The notes under the pieces were generated by a model that was not told the DNA's origin, ran no database searches, and saw only the letters and a program-made list of their open reading frames with translations. DNA of 64,000 nucleotides from Xylanibacter muris. GTDB taxonomy: Bacteria; Bacteroidota; Bacteroidia; Bacteroidales; Bacteroidaceae. Positions 35,560 to 45,439 of the stretch are shown here, in pieces (the stretch's first letter is position 1; every line of letters begins with the position of its first letter). The position numbers and the translations under genes were made by a program. The DNA is taken from the NCBI RefSeq assembly GCF_013166605.1, contig NZ_JABKKF010000004.1, positions 62,001-126,000 on the forward strand, read 5' to 3'.

Positions 35560-36045
35560 ATGAACAAGATACCAAGCTTCACTATAAATCACAACAAGTT
35601 GCTGAGAGGAATCTACGTTTCACGCAAAGACAACATAGGCAACGACACAGTGACAACATTCGACATAAGAATGAAAGAGCCTAACCGTGAACCGGCACTG
35701 CATCCCGGAGCACTCCACACCATCGAACATCTTGCAGCCACATACCTGCGGAATGATGCGGAATGGAAAGACCGCATCGTATATTGGGGCCCGATGGGAT
35801 GCCTCACCGGAAACTATCTGCTAATACGAGGCGACTATGAAAGCCGCGATATTGTGGAACTGATGAAGCGCACATTCAGCTTCGTGGCCGGATTTGACGG
35901 TGATATTCCTGGTGCGGCACCGGAAGACTGCGGCAACTGGCTGCTTCATGACCTGCCGATGGCACGGTGGGAAGCAGGGAAATATGTTACGGAAGTCCTT
36001 GACTGTATCACCGACGACAATATGGTTTACCCGGAAAGCATCTGA
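35560..36045 (+). CDS. luxS: S-ribosylhomocysteine lyase
   Basis: Splits S-ribosylhomocysteine into homocysteine and 4,5-dihydroxy-2,3-pentanedione, the AI-2 precursor. It has 161 residues. The metal site is His53 and His57 in HTIEH with Cys124 in PEDCGNW. Glu56 and Cys81 (GPMGCLTGNYL) complete the active site. With mtnN upstream it forms the two-enzyme route from S-adenosylhomocysteine to homocysteine. The gene ends 33 bases before a perfect inverted repeat that can stop transcription from both sides. Confidence 0.96.
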   Translation: MNKIPSFTINHNKLLRGIYVSRKDNIGNDTVTTFDIRMKEPNREPALHPGALHTIEHLAATYLRNDAEWKDRIVYWGPMGCLTGNYLLIRGDYESRDIVELMKRTFSFVAGFDGDIPGAAPEDCGNWLLHDLPMARWEAGKYVTEVLDCITDDNMVYPESI

Positions 36046-36077
36046 TTTCCGGATAATATCTTAGTAATTCTAATATT

Positions 36078-36129
36078 AAACCCTTTCACGGATTAAGGAT
36101 ATCAATATCCTTAATCCGTGAAAGGGTTT
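36078..36129. terminator. Perfect 25-base inverted repeat, bidirectional terminator
   Basis: AAACCCTTTCACGGATTAAG continues to GGATAT and pairs without mismatch with the downstream arm ending GTGAAAGGGTTT; only two bases separate the 25-base arms. It lies between convergent luxS and typA, so it probably serves both. Confidence 0.85.
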
Positions 36130-36157
36130 GTCATGAACCATCCACAGGTAGGAACAG

Positions 36158-36191
36158 CCTTTTTCACGAGCAATATCAAACTTGTTTGAAT
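36158..36191 (+). repeat. TCAAACATGTTTGA-type element, degenerate copy
   Basis: CTTTTTCACGAGCAATA is followed by TCAAACTTGTTTGA (36176-36189), one base off the palindrome of the better copies. It lies between the bidirectional terminator and the end of typA. Confidence 0.45.
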
Positions 36192-36241
36192 ACTATCGCT
36201 CCCCATAAAAACCGCGACATACGGCACCGGGCACAAAGACA

Positions 36242-38044
36242 TTATTCTTTGTTTGCCTTCTTACGTTCGTTGTGGTCGAGAATAATCTTACGCATGCGCA
36301 TGCTCTTAGGAGTAACCTCTACAAGCTCGTCCTCCTTTATATACTCCAGAGCCTCTTCAAGAGACAATACCGTACGCGGAACAATTCTTGCCTTGTCATC
36401 AGAACCGCTGGCACGCGTATTGGTAAGCTGCTTGGCCTTGGTAACATTAATAACAAGGTCGTTGTCATGGACATGTTCACCCACAACTTCACCAAAATAA
36501 ACTTCTTCACCCGGGTCTATAAAGAACTTGCCCCGATCCTGAAGCTTATCTATCGAGTAGGCAAACGAAGTGCCTGTCTCCATGGCAATCATCGAACCGT
36601 TGACACGGCGGGTGATGTCTCCCTTATATGGCTGATACTCCTTGAAACGGTGAGCCATTATAGCCTCACCCTGACTGGCAGTGAGAACGTTGGTACGCAA
36701 ACCAATAATACCACGTGAAGGGACGCTGAACTCAATGTTCACGCGCTCTGCCTGGCTCTCCATTGAAGTCATCTCACCCTTACGGCGCGTCACCATATCA
36801 ATCATCTTGCTGGCAAACTCTTCCGGAACATTAATCGTAAGCTCCTCTATAGGCTCACACTTAACCCCGTCAATCTCCTTATAAATAACCTGAGGCTGAC
36901 CGACCTGCAACTCATATCCTTCACGCCTCATCGTCTCTATAAGCACTGACAGATGAAGCACACCACGGCCACTGACAATCCATTTGTCGGTGTAATCCTC
37001 AAACGGGCGAACACGCAGGGCAAGGTTCTTCTCAAGCTCCTTGACAAGACGGTCGTTGATATGGCGGCTTGTCACATACTTGCCTTCGCGGCCGAAAAAC
37101 GGAGAATCGTTGATAGTAAACAACATACTCATCGTCGGTTCATCGATGGCAATGGTGGGAAGGGGCTCAGGATTCTCGAAATCACAGATAGTATCACCAA
37201 TCTCAAAACGCTCAAGACCTATAACGGCACATATATCCCCACTGCCGACCTCGGCAGTCTTGGAATGTCCCATGCCGTCAAAAGTATGAAGTTCCTTTAT
37301 TCTTGTCTTCTCCTTTGTTCCGTCACGATGGACTATGGTGACATTCATTCCGTCACGCAAAGTACCGCGATGAACACGTCCCACGGCAATACGGCCAGTA
37401 TAGCTTGAATAGTCAAGTGACGTTATAAGCATCTGGGGAGTACCTTCTAACATTTTCGGTGCGGGAATGACCTCCACAATCTTATCGAGAAGATATGTTA
37501 TGTCATCAGTCGGGTTCCTATAGTCCTCGCTCATCCACCCGTTCTTTGCAGAACCGTAGACAACAGGAAAATCCAACTGGTCTTCTGTTGCATTGAGCGA
37601 AAACATAAGGTCAAACACCATTTCATAGACTTCCTCCGGACGGCAGTTCGGCTTATCCACCTTATTCACCACCACGATTGGCTTGAGTCCTATCTGGAGT
37701 GCTTTCTGCAGTACGAAACGTGTCTGCGGCATAGGGCCTTCAAACGCATCGACAAGCAAAAGACACCCGTCCGCCATGTTGAGCACACGCTCCACCTCAC
37801 CTCCGAAATCGGAGTGCCCGGGAGTATCAATAATGTTTATCTTTACTCCTTTCCAATCTATTGAAACGTTTTTGGAAAGGATGGTTATGCCTCGTTCGCG
37901 CTCCAAATCGTTGCTGTCCAGTACTTGGCCGCTAAGATCCTGTCCGTCACGGAAAAGGTTTCCGGCCAACATCATTTTGTCCACAAGTGTTGTCTTACCA
38001 TGGTCAACGTGGGCAATAATCGCTATGTTTCTGATGTTTTGCAT
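36242..38044 (-). CDS. typA: Ribosome-associated GTPase TypA/BipA
   Basis: A translational GTPase that binds ribosomes and helps 50S assembly and stress or cold growth. It has 600 residues. The G domain shows [41 protein letters not shown] and VVNKVDKP. Domains II and III follow, then the BipA-specific C-terminal region with [20 protein letters not shown] and the end segment [14 protein letters not shown]. It is read alone, divergent from rpsO, with a promoter box 25 bases upstream. Confidence 0.96.
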   Translation of the reverse strand: MQNIRNIAIIAHVDHGKTTLVDKMMLAGNLFRDGQDLSGQVLDSNDLERERGITILSKNVSIDWKGVKINIIDTPGHSDFGGEVERVLNMADGCLLLVDAFEGPMPQTRFVLQKALQIGLKPIVVVNKVDKPNCRPEEVYEMVFDLMFSLNATEDQLDFPVVYGSAKNGWMSEDYRNPTDDITYLLDKIVEVIPAPKMLEGTPQMLITSLDYSSYTGRIAVGRVHRGTLRDGMNVTIVHRDGTKEKTRIKELHTFDGMGHSKTAEVGSGDICAVIGLERFEIGDTICDFENPEPLPTIAIDEPTMSMLFTINDSPFFGREGKYVTSRHINDRLVKELEKNLALRVRPFEDYTDKWIVSGRGVLHLSVLIETMRREGYELQVGQPQVIYKEIDGVKCEPIEELTINVPEEFASKMIDMVTRRKGEMTSMESQAERVNIEFSVPSRGIIGLRTNVLTASQGEAIMAHRFKEYQPYKGDITRRVNGSMIAMETGTSFAYSIDKLQDRGKFFIDPGEEVYFGEVVGEHVHDNDLVINVTKAKQLTNTRASGSDDKARIVPRTVLSLEEALEYIKEDELVEVTPKSMRMRKIILDHNERKKANKE

Positions 38045-38068
38045 TGATAATTATCTTAAAAACGGGTG

Positions 38069-38076
38069 CAAAGTTA
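38069..38076 (-). promoter_or_regulatory. Promoter -7 box of typA
   Basis: TAACTTTG on the minus strand, 25 bases before the typA start codon. Confidence 0.5.
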
Positions 38077-38515
38077 CAAATAAAAGTTGAAATATCACCG
38101 CGTTTAATACCTCTTTTAGGATTTACACATGACATTGATTTCCAAACAGCAACAATAATGTTGTTTTCAAGAAAACTACTCCATGCTCCGGCATATCCTC
38201 TCCCAATAAAAAGGCAATGCCTGCCACATTCACATGCAACAGGCATTTTCTTATATACAAAGTCTTAACTAAAAACCATAATAACAAATACGGCACATTC
38301 CCTCTAATAAGGGAAAAACCTAACTGCCGAAACGGCATCCAACGGAAAACATTGGCATATTCTACTTATGACTTCGATATATATACGCATAAAAGCAGCA
38401 AATGTTAATCACAAAAAACAAACTATTTCACACATTACGAACCTGTAAATAAAAAAAATAGTTAAATATCACTCGGTTTATATACATATATTAATAGTAT
38501 ATGAATTATTATGTG
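38077..38515. other. Divergent intergenic region between typA and rpsO
   Basis: About 440 bases with no convincing gene. A hairpin lies near 38210-38250: AATGCCTG pairs with CAGGCATT around 16 bases, and on the minus strand it is followed by a T run. This looks like a terminator although neither neighbour ends here, so an unannotated small RNA is possible. The rest is A/T-rich. Short frames across it have no recognisable product. Confidence 0.3.
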
Positions 38516-38523
38516 TACCTTTG
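38516..38523 (+). promoter_or_regulatory. Promoter -7 box of rpsO
   Basis: TACCTTTG followed by CA, a very common Bacteroidetes form, 45 bases before the rpsO start codon. Confidence 0.55.
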
Positions 38524-38568
38524 CAGCCGGATTTTTACAAAACAACATTTAATTAATTAACAACATCT

Positions 38569-38838
38569 ATGTATTTAGATCAAGCAAAAAAACAAGAGAT
38601 CTTTGGACAATACGGAAAGTCCAACACTGATACTGGTTCAGCAGAAAGCCAGATAGCATTGTTCTCATACCGTATTTCCCATTTGACGGAACATCTCAAG
38701 CAGAACCGTAAAGATTATACTACAGCAAGAGCTTTGACTCAGTTGGTAGGTAAGCGTCGTGCTTTGCTTAACTATCTGTACGACCGCGACATCAATCGCT
38801 ACCGTGCCATCATCAAGGCTCTGGGTCTCCGCAAATAA
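38569..38838 (+). CDS. rpsO: 30S ribosomal protein S15
   Basis: Small-subunit protein that binds the 16S rRNA central domain and nucleates platform assembly. It has 89 residues, the standard length. TGSAESQIALFSYRISHLTEHL followed by KQNRKDY and the conserved end GKRRALLNYLYDRDINRYRAIIKALGLRK are diagnostic. It is a single-gene transcript with its own promoter box and terminator. Confidence 0.97.
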   Translation: MYLDQAKKQEIFGQYGKSNTDTGSAESQIALFSYRISHLTEHLKQNRKDYTTARALTQLVGKRRALLNYLYDRDINRYRAIIKALGLRK

Positions 38839-38865
38839 TAACGAGACTCTTTGCTTAGGAAATTC

Positions 38866-38900
38866 AAATCCCGCATATCATACGATATACGGGATTTTTT
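38866..38900 (+). terminator. Terminator of rpsO
   Basis: AAATCCCG and ATATC pair with GATAT and CGGGATTT, with one mismatch, followed by a run of T. It starts 27 bases past the stop codon. Confidence 0.8.
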
Positions 38901-38905
38901 ATATC

Positions 38906-39889
38906 CTAAATATCTATATATTTACCGTATGATTTTCTAAGTTTATCCCTTTCTATCTTGTCCACGATTTTCCTGTCCATCACCGGTCTGATATAGGCAG
39001 CACGATAACGCAACATCTTCCCAAGCCTTATCTTCTTTGCGAGGGTGTCAACCTGAAAACAATAAGCTCTCTCCGAGTCGCCCACACACGCATTGGCAGT
39101 CCAATAGAATCCATTCCGCACTGTTATCATCTTTCCCGTTCTGCGGCTTTTGAGCAGAGCGTAGTCATGCTTATATTTTGCCGGATGGAATTCCGAAACT
39201 CTCAACAGCTCATCAACCTCCTCTTTCGTGGGCATACGCCACAGTTTATAGTTTTTCACACGGGCCAAATCATATTTCGTCGCATTGATTCGCATACCTA
39301 TATACTTGCACTTAAACTCTCCGTCGGCATCAGGAATGGCATAGAGATAGTTTGAGGGTGTATAAAAAGTCTTTGGCTCTGTTTCTCCCCAAGCCACGGA
39401 ATCAGGTGGAAGTTTCGAATAAGGATTAACCTTGACATCCTCAACGGCCCATAATACAGATGTGCCCATATCCGAATATTCCGGTGGGAAATGCCTCTTC
39501 GGCAACGGCAGGATGATCTCTTTATCAACTTCGCCATCCACCAATATATTAGGATTAATGCCTAAAAGTGTTTTAAGGTTGTCAAACAGTCCCGAAAACC
39601 ATCCGACAACATCAACATTTCCGGAAGTGCTTCCGGCATCTTTATCTGCGGAACCGTTCTTTTTATCAAAACCGGAATCCGTTTTCCTGGCATTGTCTGC
39701 ATTTGCCTCAGAATTCAAGACCTTATTTTCCGATAACTCAAGCCCGTCGTCTTCTGGATTGGTACTATTTGACAATCCCATTTCCGTCACAAATAATTCC
39801 GCCGCATTATAACATACGACAATAACGGCGGTCACGGCCATACCGATTAAAAGAGAAACAATGGCAGCCAATAAAAAATCTTTCTTCAT
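38906..39889 (-). CDS. Membrane-anchored protein with C-terminal FISUMP/DUF1566-like domain
   Basis: A 327-residue protein of unknown function. One hydrophobic helix at about 5-33 (LLAAIVSLLIGMAVTAVIVV) is followed by a low-complexity Ser/Asn/Asp/Lys-rich linker (about 40-90). The C-terminal part (about 150-320) contains WRMPTKEEVDELL, NGFYWTANACVGDSERAYCF and RYRAAYIRPVM. That pattern is shared by FISUMP (Fibrobacter major paralogous) and DUF1566 domains, which are C-type-lectin-like and usually found on exported proteins. The domain probably lies outside the cytoplasm. It follows folK by 51 bases in the same direction and may be read from the same operon. Confidence 0.7.
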   Translation of the reverse strand: MKKDFLLAAIVSLLIGMAVTAVIVVCYNAAELFVTEMGLSNSTNPEDDGLELSENKVLNSEANADNARKTDSGFDKKNGSADKDAGSTSGNVDVVGWFSGLFDNLKTLLGINPNILVDGEVDKEIILPLPKRHFPPEYSDMGTSVLWAVEDVKVNPYSKLPPDSVAWGETEPKTFYTPSNYLYAIPDADGEFKCKYIGMRINATKYDLARVKNYKLWRMPTKEEVDELLRVSEFHPAKYKHDYALLKSRRTGKMITVRNGFYWTANACVGDSERAYCFQVDTLAKKIRLGKMLRYRAAYIRPVMDRKIVDKIERDKLRKSYGKYIDI

Positions 39890-39940
39890 ACTACATACTA
39901 TATTTATCTTTCATGTATCAATATCATCTGCCATACAACG

Positions 39941-40351
39941 TCACACACCGCCAATCTCCTTTAACGGCAACATGACAAAATCACGCTCATACATCAGAGG
40001 ATGGGGTATCTTCAATTCCGGCTCATCCACCACAATATCATCATAAAGCAATATGTCTATATCTATCAGCCGGTCATCATAGTGTCCTTCAATGGATTTT
40101 GAAGTCCTGCCTAACTCCCTTTCTATCTTCTGAGTAATACTGAGAATATCATGCGGAGACTTATCTGTGACACAACATACGGCTGCATTGACAAACATAT
40201 TTTCAGAATCGAATCCCCACGGCTTAGTGACAAAAAGAGTTGACCGGCGTTCAACAACACCAATCAACTCTTCTATTCTTTCTATTGCATTGCAGATATT
40301 AGCCTCCTTGTTGCCAAGATTAGAACCCAGGCCCAAATAAACTTTGTGCAT
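39941..40351 (-). CDS. folK: 2-amino-4-hydroxy-6-hydroxymethyldihydropteridine pyrophosphokinase
   Basis: Transfers pyrophosphate from ATP to 6-hydroxymethyl-dihydropterin in folate synthesis. It has 136 residues, on the short side of the family. VYLGLGSNLGNKEANI opens the protein. TKPWGFDSENMFVNAAV carries the pterin pocket, and DRLIDIDILLYDD holds the metal-binding Asp pair, followed by IPHPLMYERDFVMLPL. The start codon overlaps the queA stop codon by one base, so translation is probably coupled. Confidence 0.94.
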   Translation of the reverse strand: MHKVYLGLGSNLGNKEANICNAIERIEELIGVVERRSTLFVTKPWGFDSENMFVNAAVCCVTDKSPHDILSITQKIERELGRTSKSIEGHYDDRLIDIDILLYDDIVVDEPELKIPHPLMYERDFVMLPLKEIGGV

Positions 40352-41511
40352 CAGTCATTCAATATCAACAGGGCATCACCATAGCAGCCGAACATATAAC
40401 CGTTCTTTACAGCCATATCGTATGCCTCCATGACTATATCATATCCACCGAATGCTGCTGTTGTCATAAGCATTGTAGACTCCGGATGATAAAAATTTGT
40501 AACCATACAGTTTGCCATACCGAAATCATAAGGAGGGAAAATAAACTTGTTTGTCCATCCGTCAAATTCCTTAAGAAGCCCGTCTGTACCTACGGCTGTC
40601 TCTGTGGCCCGCATGGTGCTCACCCCTACCGCACATACACGATGCTCGGAAGACTTTGCCTCATTCACTATCCTGCAGGCTTCCGCACCTACATTCATCT
40701 GCTCTGAATTCATCTTATGCTTTGTAAGATCCTCAACCTCTATAGGCTCAAAATTACCAAGCCCGCAATGAACCGTGATAAATGCGAAATTGATACCGCG
40801 TATCTCCATTATCTTCATCAGCTCGCGACTGAAATGAAGCCCTGTCGCCGGAGCGGTGACAGCTCCTTCATTCCTTGCAAAGATTGTCTGGAAATTCTCC
40901 ATATCATCAGGCGTTGCAGGACGGCGGTCAACTATATAACGTGGTAAAGGAGCCTCACCAAGAGCAAAAAGCTCACGTTTAAACTCTTCATGCGGACAAT
41001 CATACAGAAAGCGCAATGTGCGGCCTCGGCTCGTCGTATTATCTATAACCTCTGCCACCATCGGTCCGTCCTCGTCAAAGAAAAGCTTGTTGCCTATGCG
41101 TATCTTTCTGGCCGGCTCAACGAGCACGTCCCAAAGACGAAGTTCCTCATTAAGCTCGCGTAACAGAAAGACCTCAATCTTCGCATCGGTCTTCTCCTTT
41201 GTGCCATAAAGACGTGCCGGGAACACCTTTGTATCATTGAATATGAAGACATCACCATCATCGAAATAGTTAACCACATCACGGAATCCCATATAAACAG
41301 AATTTCCGTCCGCATCCTTTATCTCGTTGCCTTCATCGTCTTTCTTAAACATTTCGATTGTCCCGCTCTTGCGGTGAACAACCATCAGACGGCATTCATC
41401 ACGACGGTAAATCTTATCTATCGTTCCGTCCGGATTATCAAAAGCACGGAAAGAAGGCTCCAGAGCCACCTGTGTGTCAGGCAACTTGAATCTAAATTGT
41501 GATAATTTCAT
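40351..41511 (-). CDS. queA: S-adenosylmethionine:tRNA ribosyltransferase-isomerase
   Basis: Adds the cyclopentenediol precursor from SAM to preQ1 at the wobble base of certain tRNAs (queuosine pathway). It has 386 residues, slightly longer than the E. coli enzyme (356). [15 protein letters not shown], the central [30 protein letters not shown] and the SAM-related end [21 protein letters not shown] are family signatures. A short charged insertion (about 55-73) accounts for part of the extra length. It sits between truB and folK in the operon. Confidence 0.95.
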   Translation of the reverse strand: MKLSQFRFKLPDTQVALEPSFRAFDNPDGTIDKIYRRDECRLMVVHRKSGTIEMFKKDDEGNEIKDADGNSVYMGFRDVVNYFDDGDVFIFNDTKVFPARLYGTKEKTDAKIEVFLLRELNEELRLWDVLVEPARKIRIGNKLFFDEDGPMVAEVIDNTTSRGRTLRFLYDCPHEEFKRELFALGEAPLPRYIVDRRPATPDDMENFQTIFARNEGAVTAPATGLHFSRELMKIMEIRGINFAFITVHCGLGNFEPIEVEDLTKHKMNSEQMNVGAEACRIVNEAKSSEHRVCAVGVSTMRATETAVGTDGLLKEFDGWTNKFIFPPYDFGMANCMVTNFYHPESTMLMTTAAFGGYDIVMEAYDMAVKNGYMFGCYGDALLILND

Positions 41512-41531
41512 ATATAAATCAGTCTTCTTTA

Positions 41532-42239
41532 TTAAATTTTATCTTCTATAGTCTGCATATCAAGCCAATCGGAAAACCCGTCAAGACTGACACAGTCTTC
41601 CACACGTATGTCACCAAGCCGCGTACGACACAACGAAGTGAGAAATGCGCCACTGCCAAGAGCCACACCGATATCTCTCGCCAAAGCACGTATATATGTG
41701 CCTTTTCCACATACAACCCTTATGCTCATCTGCATTTTCTCACGTGAGAATCCTGTAAGCTCTATCTCGTCTATCCGCAAGGTCTTGGGCTTCAACTCAA
41801 CGTCATGACCCGAACGCATCAGCTTATAAGCTCTGTGACCGCCAATCTTACAGGCTGAATATGAAGGCGGCACCTGCTGTATCTCTCCCATAAACCGCGG
41901 CAGCGTATCCTCTATCAGCTCACGGGTTATATGGGCAGTAGGATAAGTAAAGTCTACCGTGTGCTCACAGTCGAAACTGGGAGTAGTCGCACCAAGCTGC
42001 AATGTGGCTGTATATTCTTTTGTGTGATACTGAAGATTCTCTATTTCCTTTGTCTTCTTCCCTGTGCAAAGCAACAGCACACCGGTGGCAAGAGGATCCA
42101 ACGTTCCGGCATGACCTGTTTTAAGGCGTTTAACCCCTAAGCGCTGCGATAAAAGATACCTCACCCTTGCCAACGCGCCGAAACTCGACATACGATAGGG
42201 CTTGTCAAGACATATTATCTCTCCTTCTGTGAAGTTCAT
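41532..42239 (-). CDS. truB: tRNA pseudouridine(55) synthase
   Basis: Makes pseudouridine 55 in the T-loop of tRNAs. It has 235 residues. The catalytic Asp is in [51 protein letters not shown] and [15 protein letters not shown] are further TruB motifs. The C-terminal PUA domain is short or missing, as in many Bacteroidetes. It starts 15 bases after uppP and precedes queA, another tRNA modification gene. Confidence 0.95.
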   Translation of the reverse strand: MNFTEGEIICLDKPYRMSSFGALARVRYLLSQRLGVKRLKTGHAGTLDPLATGVLLLCTGKKTKEIENLQYHTKEYTATLQLGATTPSFDCEHTVDFTYPTAHITRELIEDTLPRFMGEIQQVPPSYSACKIGGHRAYKLMRSGHDVELKPKTLRIDEIELTGFSREKMQMSIRVVCGKGTYIRALARDIGVALGSGAFLTSLCRTRLGDIRVEDCVSLDGFSDWLDMQTIEDKI

Positions 42240-42254
42240 ATAAAACAGGAATAT

Positions 42255-43052
42255 TTATAAAAATGAGAAGATTATGGTAGCGACACCGGCAACAGCACAA
42301 TAAATACCGAAATATACCAGTTTGCCTTTCTTCACGATGTTTATCATCCATTTACATGCAAGGCACCCTGATACAAATGCGGCAAAAAAACCAACCACAA
42401 GGGGTAATGTATCAATGCCTCCGAAAGCGGCCTCACCCTTAAAGCCTTTTATTACATCAAGCAAAGCCTCACCGAGAATAGGAGGTATCACCATCAGAAA
42501 TGAGAACTGGGCAAGTTTTTCTTTTCTATTCCCTAAAAGCAGGCCCGTGGCAATGGTACTGCCGGAACGGGAAAGTCCGGGAAGAACGGCGCAAGCCTGT
42601 GCAACACCTATCACAAAAGCGTCTTTCCATCCTATCTTTTCCTTTGTACGCGGTCTTGCATAATAGGAAAAAGTAAGCAAAGCGGCAGTAACAAGAAGCA
42701 TACATCCCACAATAAGAAGGCCGGAACCGAAGATCTCCTCTACCGTATCCTTAAAAAATACTCCTACAATACCCACCGGTATCATAGAAATTATAATATT
42801 TAACGCATATCTTGTCTCATCGTTAAGCTCAAACTTGAACAATCCTCTGAATATCCAGCTAATCTCACTCCACAATATCACAAGGGTACTGAGAACCGTA
42901 GCCACATGCACAAGTACCGTAAATGCAAGATTATCCTCTCCTTCTATCCCGAAAAGATATGAACCAATGGCCAAATGCCCGCTGCTGCTTACCGGCAAAT
43001 ATTCAGTCAGTCCCTGAACAAGACCGAGAATCAATGCTTCAAACCAACTCAT
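42255..43052 (-). CDS. uppP: Undecaprenyl-diphosphatase
   Basis: Recycles the lipid carrier undecaprenyl diphosphate for peptidoglycan and surface polysaccharide synthesis; also called BacA (bacitracin resistance). It has 265 residues with about seven to eight membrane helices. [19 protein letters not shown] contains the catalytic Glu and Ser, and [26 protein letters not shown] the second active-site motif with its Arg. It starts 6 bases after the DUF3098 gene. Confidence 0.95.
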   Translation of the reverse strand: MSWFEALILGLVQGLTEYLPVSSSGHLAIGSYLFGIEGEDNLAFTVLVHVATVLSTLVILWSEISWIFRGLFKFELNDETRYALNIIISMIPVGIVGVFFKDTVEEIFGSGLLIVGCMLLVTAALLTFSYYARPRTKEKIGWKDAFVIGVAQACAVLPGLSRSGSTIATGLLLGNRKEKLAQFSFLMVIPPILGEALLDVIKGFKGEAAFGGIDTLPLVVGFFAAFVSGCLACKWMINIVKKGKLVYFGIYCAVAGVATIIFSFL

Positions 43053-43058
43053 AATTGC

Positions 43059-43337
43059 CTATTCTTCCGTCTGTGTTCCGTTTTTCTTAATGTCTGTATC
43101 TTCAATATGGACATCGTTCTTCGGTTTACGCAATATGGCATACACCATTGATACAAATCCAAAAAGACATACCACCGGAGCAACCTTTATCCTCCGCACA
43201 CTAAAAACATCTGGATTATAAACGGTGTCGGTAGAGCCTGGACCGCTCATCAGGATAAATCCTAAAACTACAATCGCCATACCTGCCGCCAACAGGATAT
43301 AGTTAACTCTGTCGAATGCTAAATTTCTTTTGTCCAT
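43059..43337 (-). CDS. DUF3098 membrane protein
   Basis: A 92-residue protein with two membrane helices (about 10-30 and 52-72) joined by a short loop with GPGSTDTVYNPDVFSVRRIKV. This is the Bacteroidetes DUF3098 family, whose function is unknown. The gene lies between ftsX and uppP in a conserved order, which suggests an envelope or division role. ATG 43337 is preferred to an in-frame start five codons upstream because it gives the family start MDKRNLAFDRVNY. Confidence 0.85.
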   Translation of the reverse strand: MDKRNLAFDRVNYILLAAGMAIVVLGFILMSGPGSTDTVYNPDVFSVRRIKVAPVVCLFGFVSMVYAILRKPKNDVHIEDTDIKKNGTQTEE

Positions 43338-43418
43338 GTTATTTAAAATCAATTATATTTACGTTTAACAATTCACTCCAATGCATATTTCCACAGCCAT
43401 ACATACCATATAGCCGAA

Positions 43419-44297
43419 TTATATTTTATAAAGGTCACCGGCCTTCATTTTAAGAAACCTGTTCACCGAAAAATAAGAGCACAACAGCGTGATGACAATG
43501 CCAAAGGCAAATACCGAAGCACCGGTAACGGCAAGTTCTTCCCAAGTAACCACCATAAGCATATTTGGCTCATACCCAACCAGCACATATATGCCGGCAC
43601 CAAGCACGACACATGCCAAGAAAGCGGCAACCACACCTACTCCAACGGCATTACGGATGAACGGCCGACGGATAAATCCCCATGACGCCCCAACAAGCTT
43701 CATTGTATGTATGGCAAAACGGCGCGAATATATGCTCAGCCTGACCGTATTGTTTATAAGTGAGAACGACACACAGGTAAGAAGTACGGCAAGAACGAGC
43801 AAAATGATGTTCAACTTGTTCAGATTATCGTTGACTTTGTCCATAAGGTCTTCCTGATAAGCCACATCCGTCACATCCGGAATCTTACGCAATTCGGATG
43901 AAATCCATTTCAAGGAATCACAGTTTGCATAATCGGATTTCAACTGTATTTCAAATGTTGCGGAAAAAGGATTGAAACCAAGAAACTCCGACGGATCAGA
44001 TCCCATAGCCTCAGCCTGCTCCTTTTGAGCCTGCTTTTTACTTATGTAGTCTATGTGGCGGGTATATGGTCTTTTATAAAGACTGCGGCAAAGTTTGTTC
44101 GTCTTATTAACAGTCATCGTATCACTCAGCATTACTGTCACGGTGAGGTTTTCCTTAACATAAGCCGAAAGATTGCGGGCCATAAGAACAGAGAACACCA
44201 CAATACCCAATAAAATAAGCACCATCGTCGTACTGATACACAATGTTATCATCTGCAAACCATGACGATGGCCGGCAGTTTTTCTTTTTTTTCCCAT
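43419..44297 (-). CDS. ftsX: Cell division protein FtsX
   Basis: Permease-like partner of the ATPase FtsE. The pair transmits a signal across the membrane to cell-wall hydrolases at division. It has 292 residues with one N-terminal helix (about 20-42), a periplasmic domain (about 45-165, with FLGFNPFSATFEIQL), and three C-terminal helices carrying RLSIYSRRFAIHTMKLVGASWGFIRRPF, the typical FtsX coupling region. ftsE is not adjacent. It heads the operon ftsX-DUF3098-uppP-truB-queA-folK. Confidence 0.94.
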   Translation of the reverse strand: MGKKRKTAGHRHGLQMITLCISTTMVLILLGIVVFSVLMARNLSAYVKENLTVTVMLSDTMTVNKTNKLCRSLYKRPYTRHIDYISKKQAQKEQAEAMGSDPSEFLGFNPFSATFEIQLKSDYANCDSLKWISSELRKIPDVTDVAYQEDLMDKVNDNLNKLNIILLVLAVLLTCVSFSLINNTVRLSIYSRRFAIHTMKLVGASWGFIRRPFIRNAVGVGVVAAFLACVVLGAGIYVLVGYEPNMLMVVTWEELAVTGASVFAFGIVITLLCSYFSVNRFLKMKAGDLYKI

Positions 44298-44470
44298 TTA
44301 CTAACGGATGTAATACACCTAATTTGTTGCAAAGTAACAAAAAAATCCACGAACAGGCAACTCTTTTAACAAGTATTAACCGCACATTAATAATAGAATA
44401 TTTCAAATATTCAAACGCAGTGGCATTCATTCTTAAAGCCGACAACTCCTGTATAAGAAACAGTAGATTA

Positions 44471-44501
44471 TTTGTTTAATCACAAAATTATATTACCTTT
44501 G
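44471..44501 (+). promoter_or_regulatory. Full Bacteroidetes promoter of the radical SAM gene
   Basis: TTTG (44471-44474), a 19-base gap, then TACCTTTG (44494-44501) fit the consensus exactly. The start codon lies 59 bases further on. Confidence 0.72.
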
Positions 44502-44560
44502 CATCGGACTGTATGAAATAATTGAAAATTACACAATACAACAAAAACATTCGATAACTT

Positions 44561-45337
44561 ATGAGCACTGTTATTTATCCGTCACCGATATTCGGCCCCG
44601 TACACAGCCGGCGTCTCGGTGTTTCGCTTGGCGTAAATCTTCTTCCTCCGGACGGTAAAAGCTGCACGTTTGACTGTATATACTGCGAATGCGGTTTCAA
44701 TAAGGATCACCGCCCCAAGCAAGGACTTCCTTCTCGTGAACAAGTGGCAACGGCTCTGGAAGAAAAACTCAAAGCCATGACCGCAGACGGGCTTTCACCG
44801 GATGTAATCACTTTTGCAGGAAACGGAGAGCCGACAATACATCCGCATTTCGCGGAAATAATAGACGATACCATTGCACTCAGAGACAAATATTTTCCAA
44901 ACGCGAAAGTATCTGTACTCAGCAACGCCACAATGATTCATAAAAAAAATGTGCATGACGCATTGATGAAAACAGACAACAACATCCTCAAATTAGACAC
45001 TGTTGACCCTGCATACATAAATGAGATAGACAGACCTTTACACACATACTGTTTAGATAGAATTATAGACGGCATGAAATCATTCAACGGTCATCTTGTA
45101 ATACAGACCATGTTCATGAAAGGGACAATAGACGGAAAGGATGTCGACAACACGGGAGAAGAATATGTAGGCCCATGGATTACAGCCGTTAAGGAAATCA
45201 AACCGGAAGAGGTTATGATATATACAATAGACCGCGAGACTCCGACAGGCACCCTTGCGAAAGCGTCACCTGAAGAGCTTGACAGTATTCGCGACAGGGT
45301 CATAGCCGAAGGAATACCATGCATAGCATCATACTGA
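44561..45337 (+). CDS. Radical SAM protein (COG0731-like)
   Basis: A 258-residue radical SAM enzyme. The cluster-binding cysteines are in CTFDCIYCECG at about residues 36-43 (CxxxCxxC). GNGEPTIHPHF is the GGE-like SAM motif, and VSLGVNLLPPD, VLSNATMIHKK and LKLDTVDP are shared with the COG0731 branch. No extra cluster domain is seen. The reaction and substrate are unknown. It is read alone from a consensus promoter. Confidence 0.87.
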   Translation: MSTVIYPSPIFGPVHSRRLGVSLGVNLLPPDGKSCTFDCIYCECGFNKDHRPKQGLPSREQVATALEEKLKAMTADGLSPDVITFAGNGEPTIHPHFAEIIDDTIALRDKYFPNAKVSVLSNATMIHKKNVHDALMKTDNNILKLDTVDPAYINEIDRPLHTYCLDRIIDGMKSFNGHLVIQTMFMKGTIDGKDVDNTGEEYVGPWITAVKEIKPEEVMIYTIDRETPTGTLAKASPEELDSIRDRVIAEGIPCIASY

Positions 45338-45372
45338 CACTTACACAGCGGAAAAAGGACTTCAGTCAATAA

Positions 45373-45402
45373 AAAAGGCCTGTACCTCGCGGCACAGACC
45401 TT
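45373..45402 (-). terminator. Terminator of the efflux/lpxA-like operon
   Basis: On the minus strand, AAAGG then CTGT pairs with ACAG then CCTTT, with mismatches, and is followed by T6. It lies between the convergent radical SAM and lpxA-like genes. The T run makes it better suited to the minus-strand operon. Confidence 0.7.
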
Positions 45403-45439
45403 TCCTACCTGTCAAATTTAATAATAAATAGATATAAAT

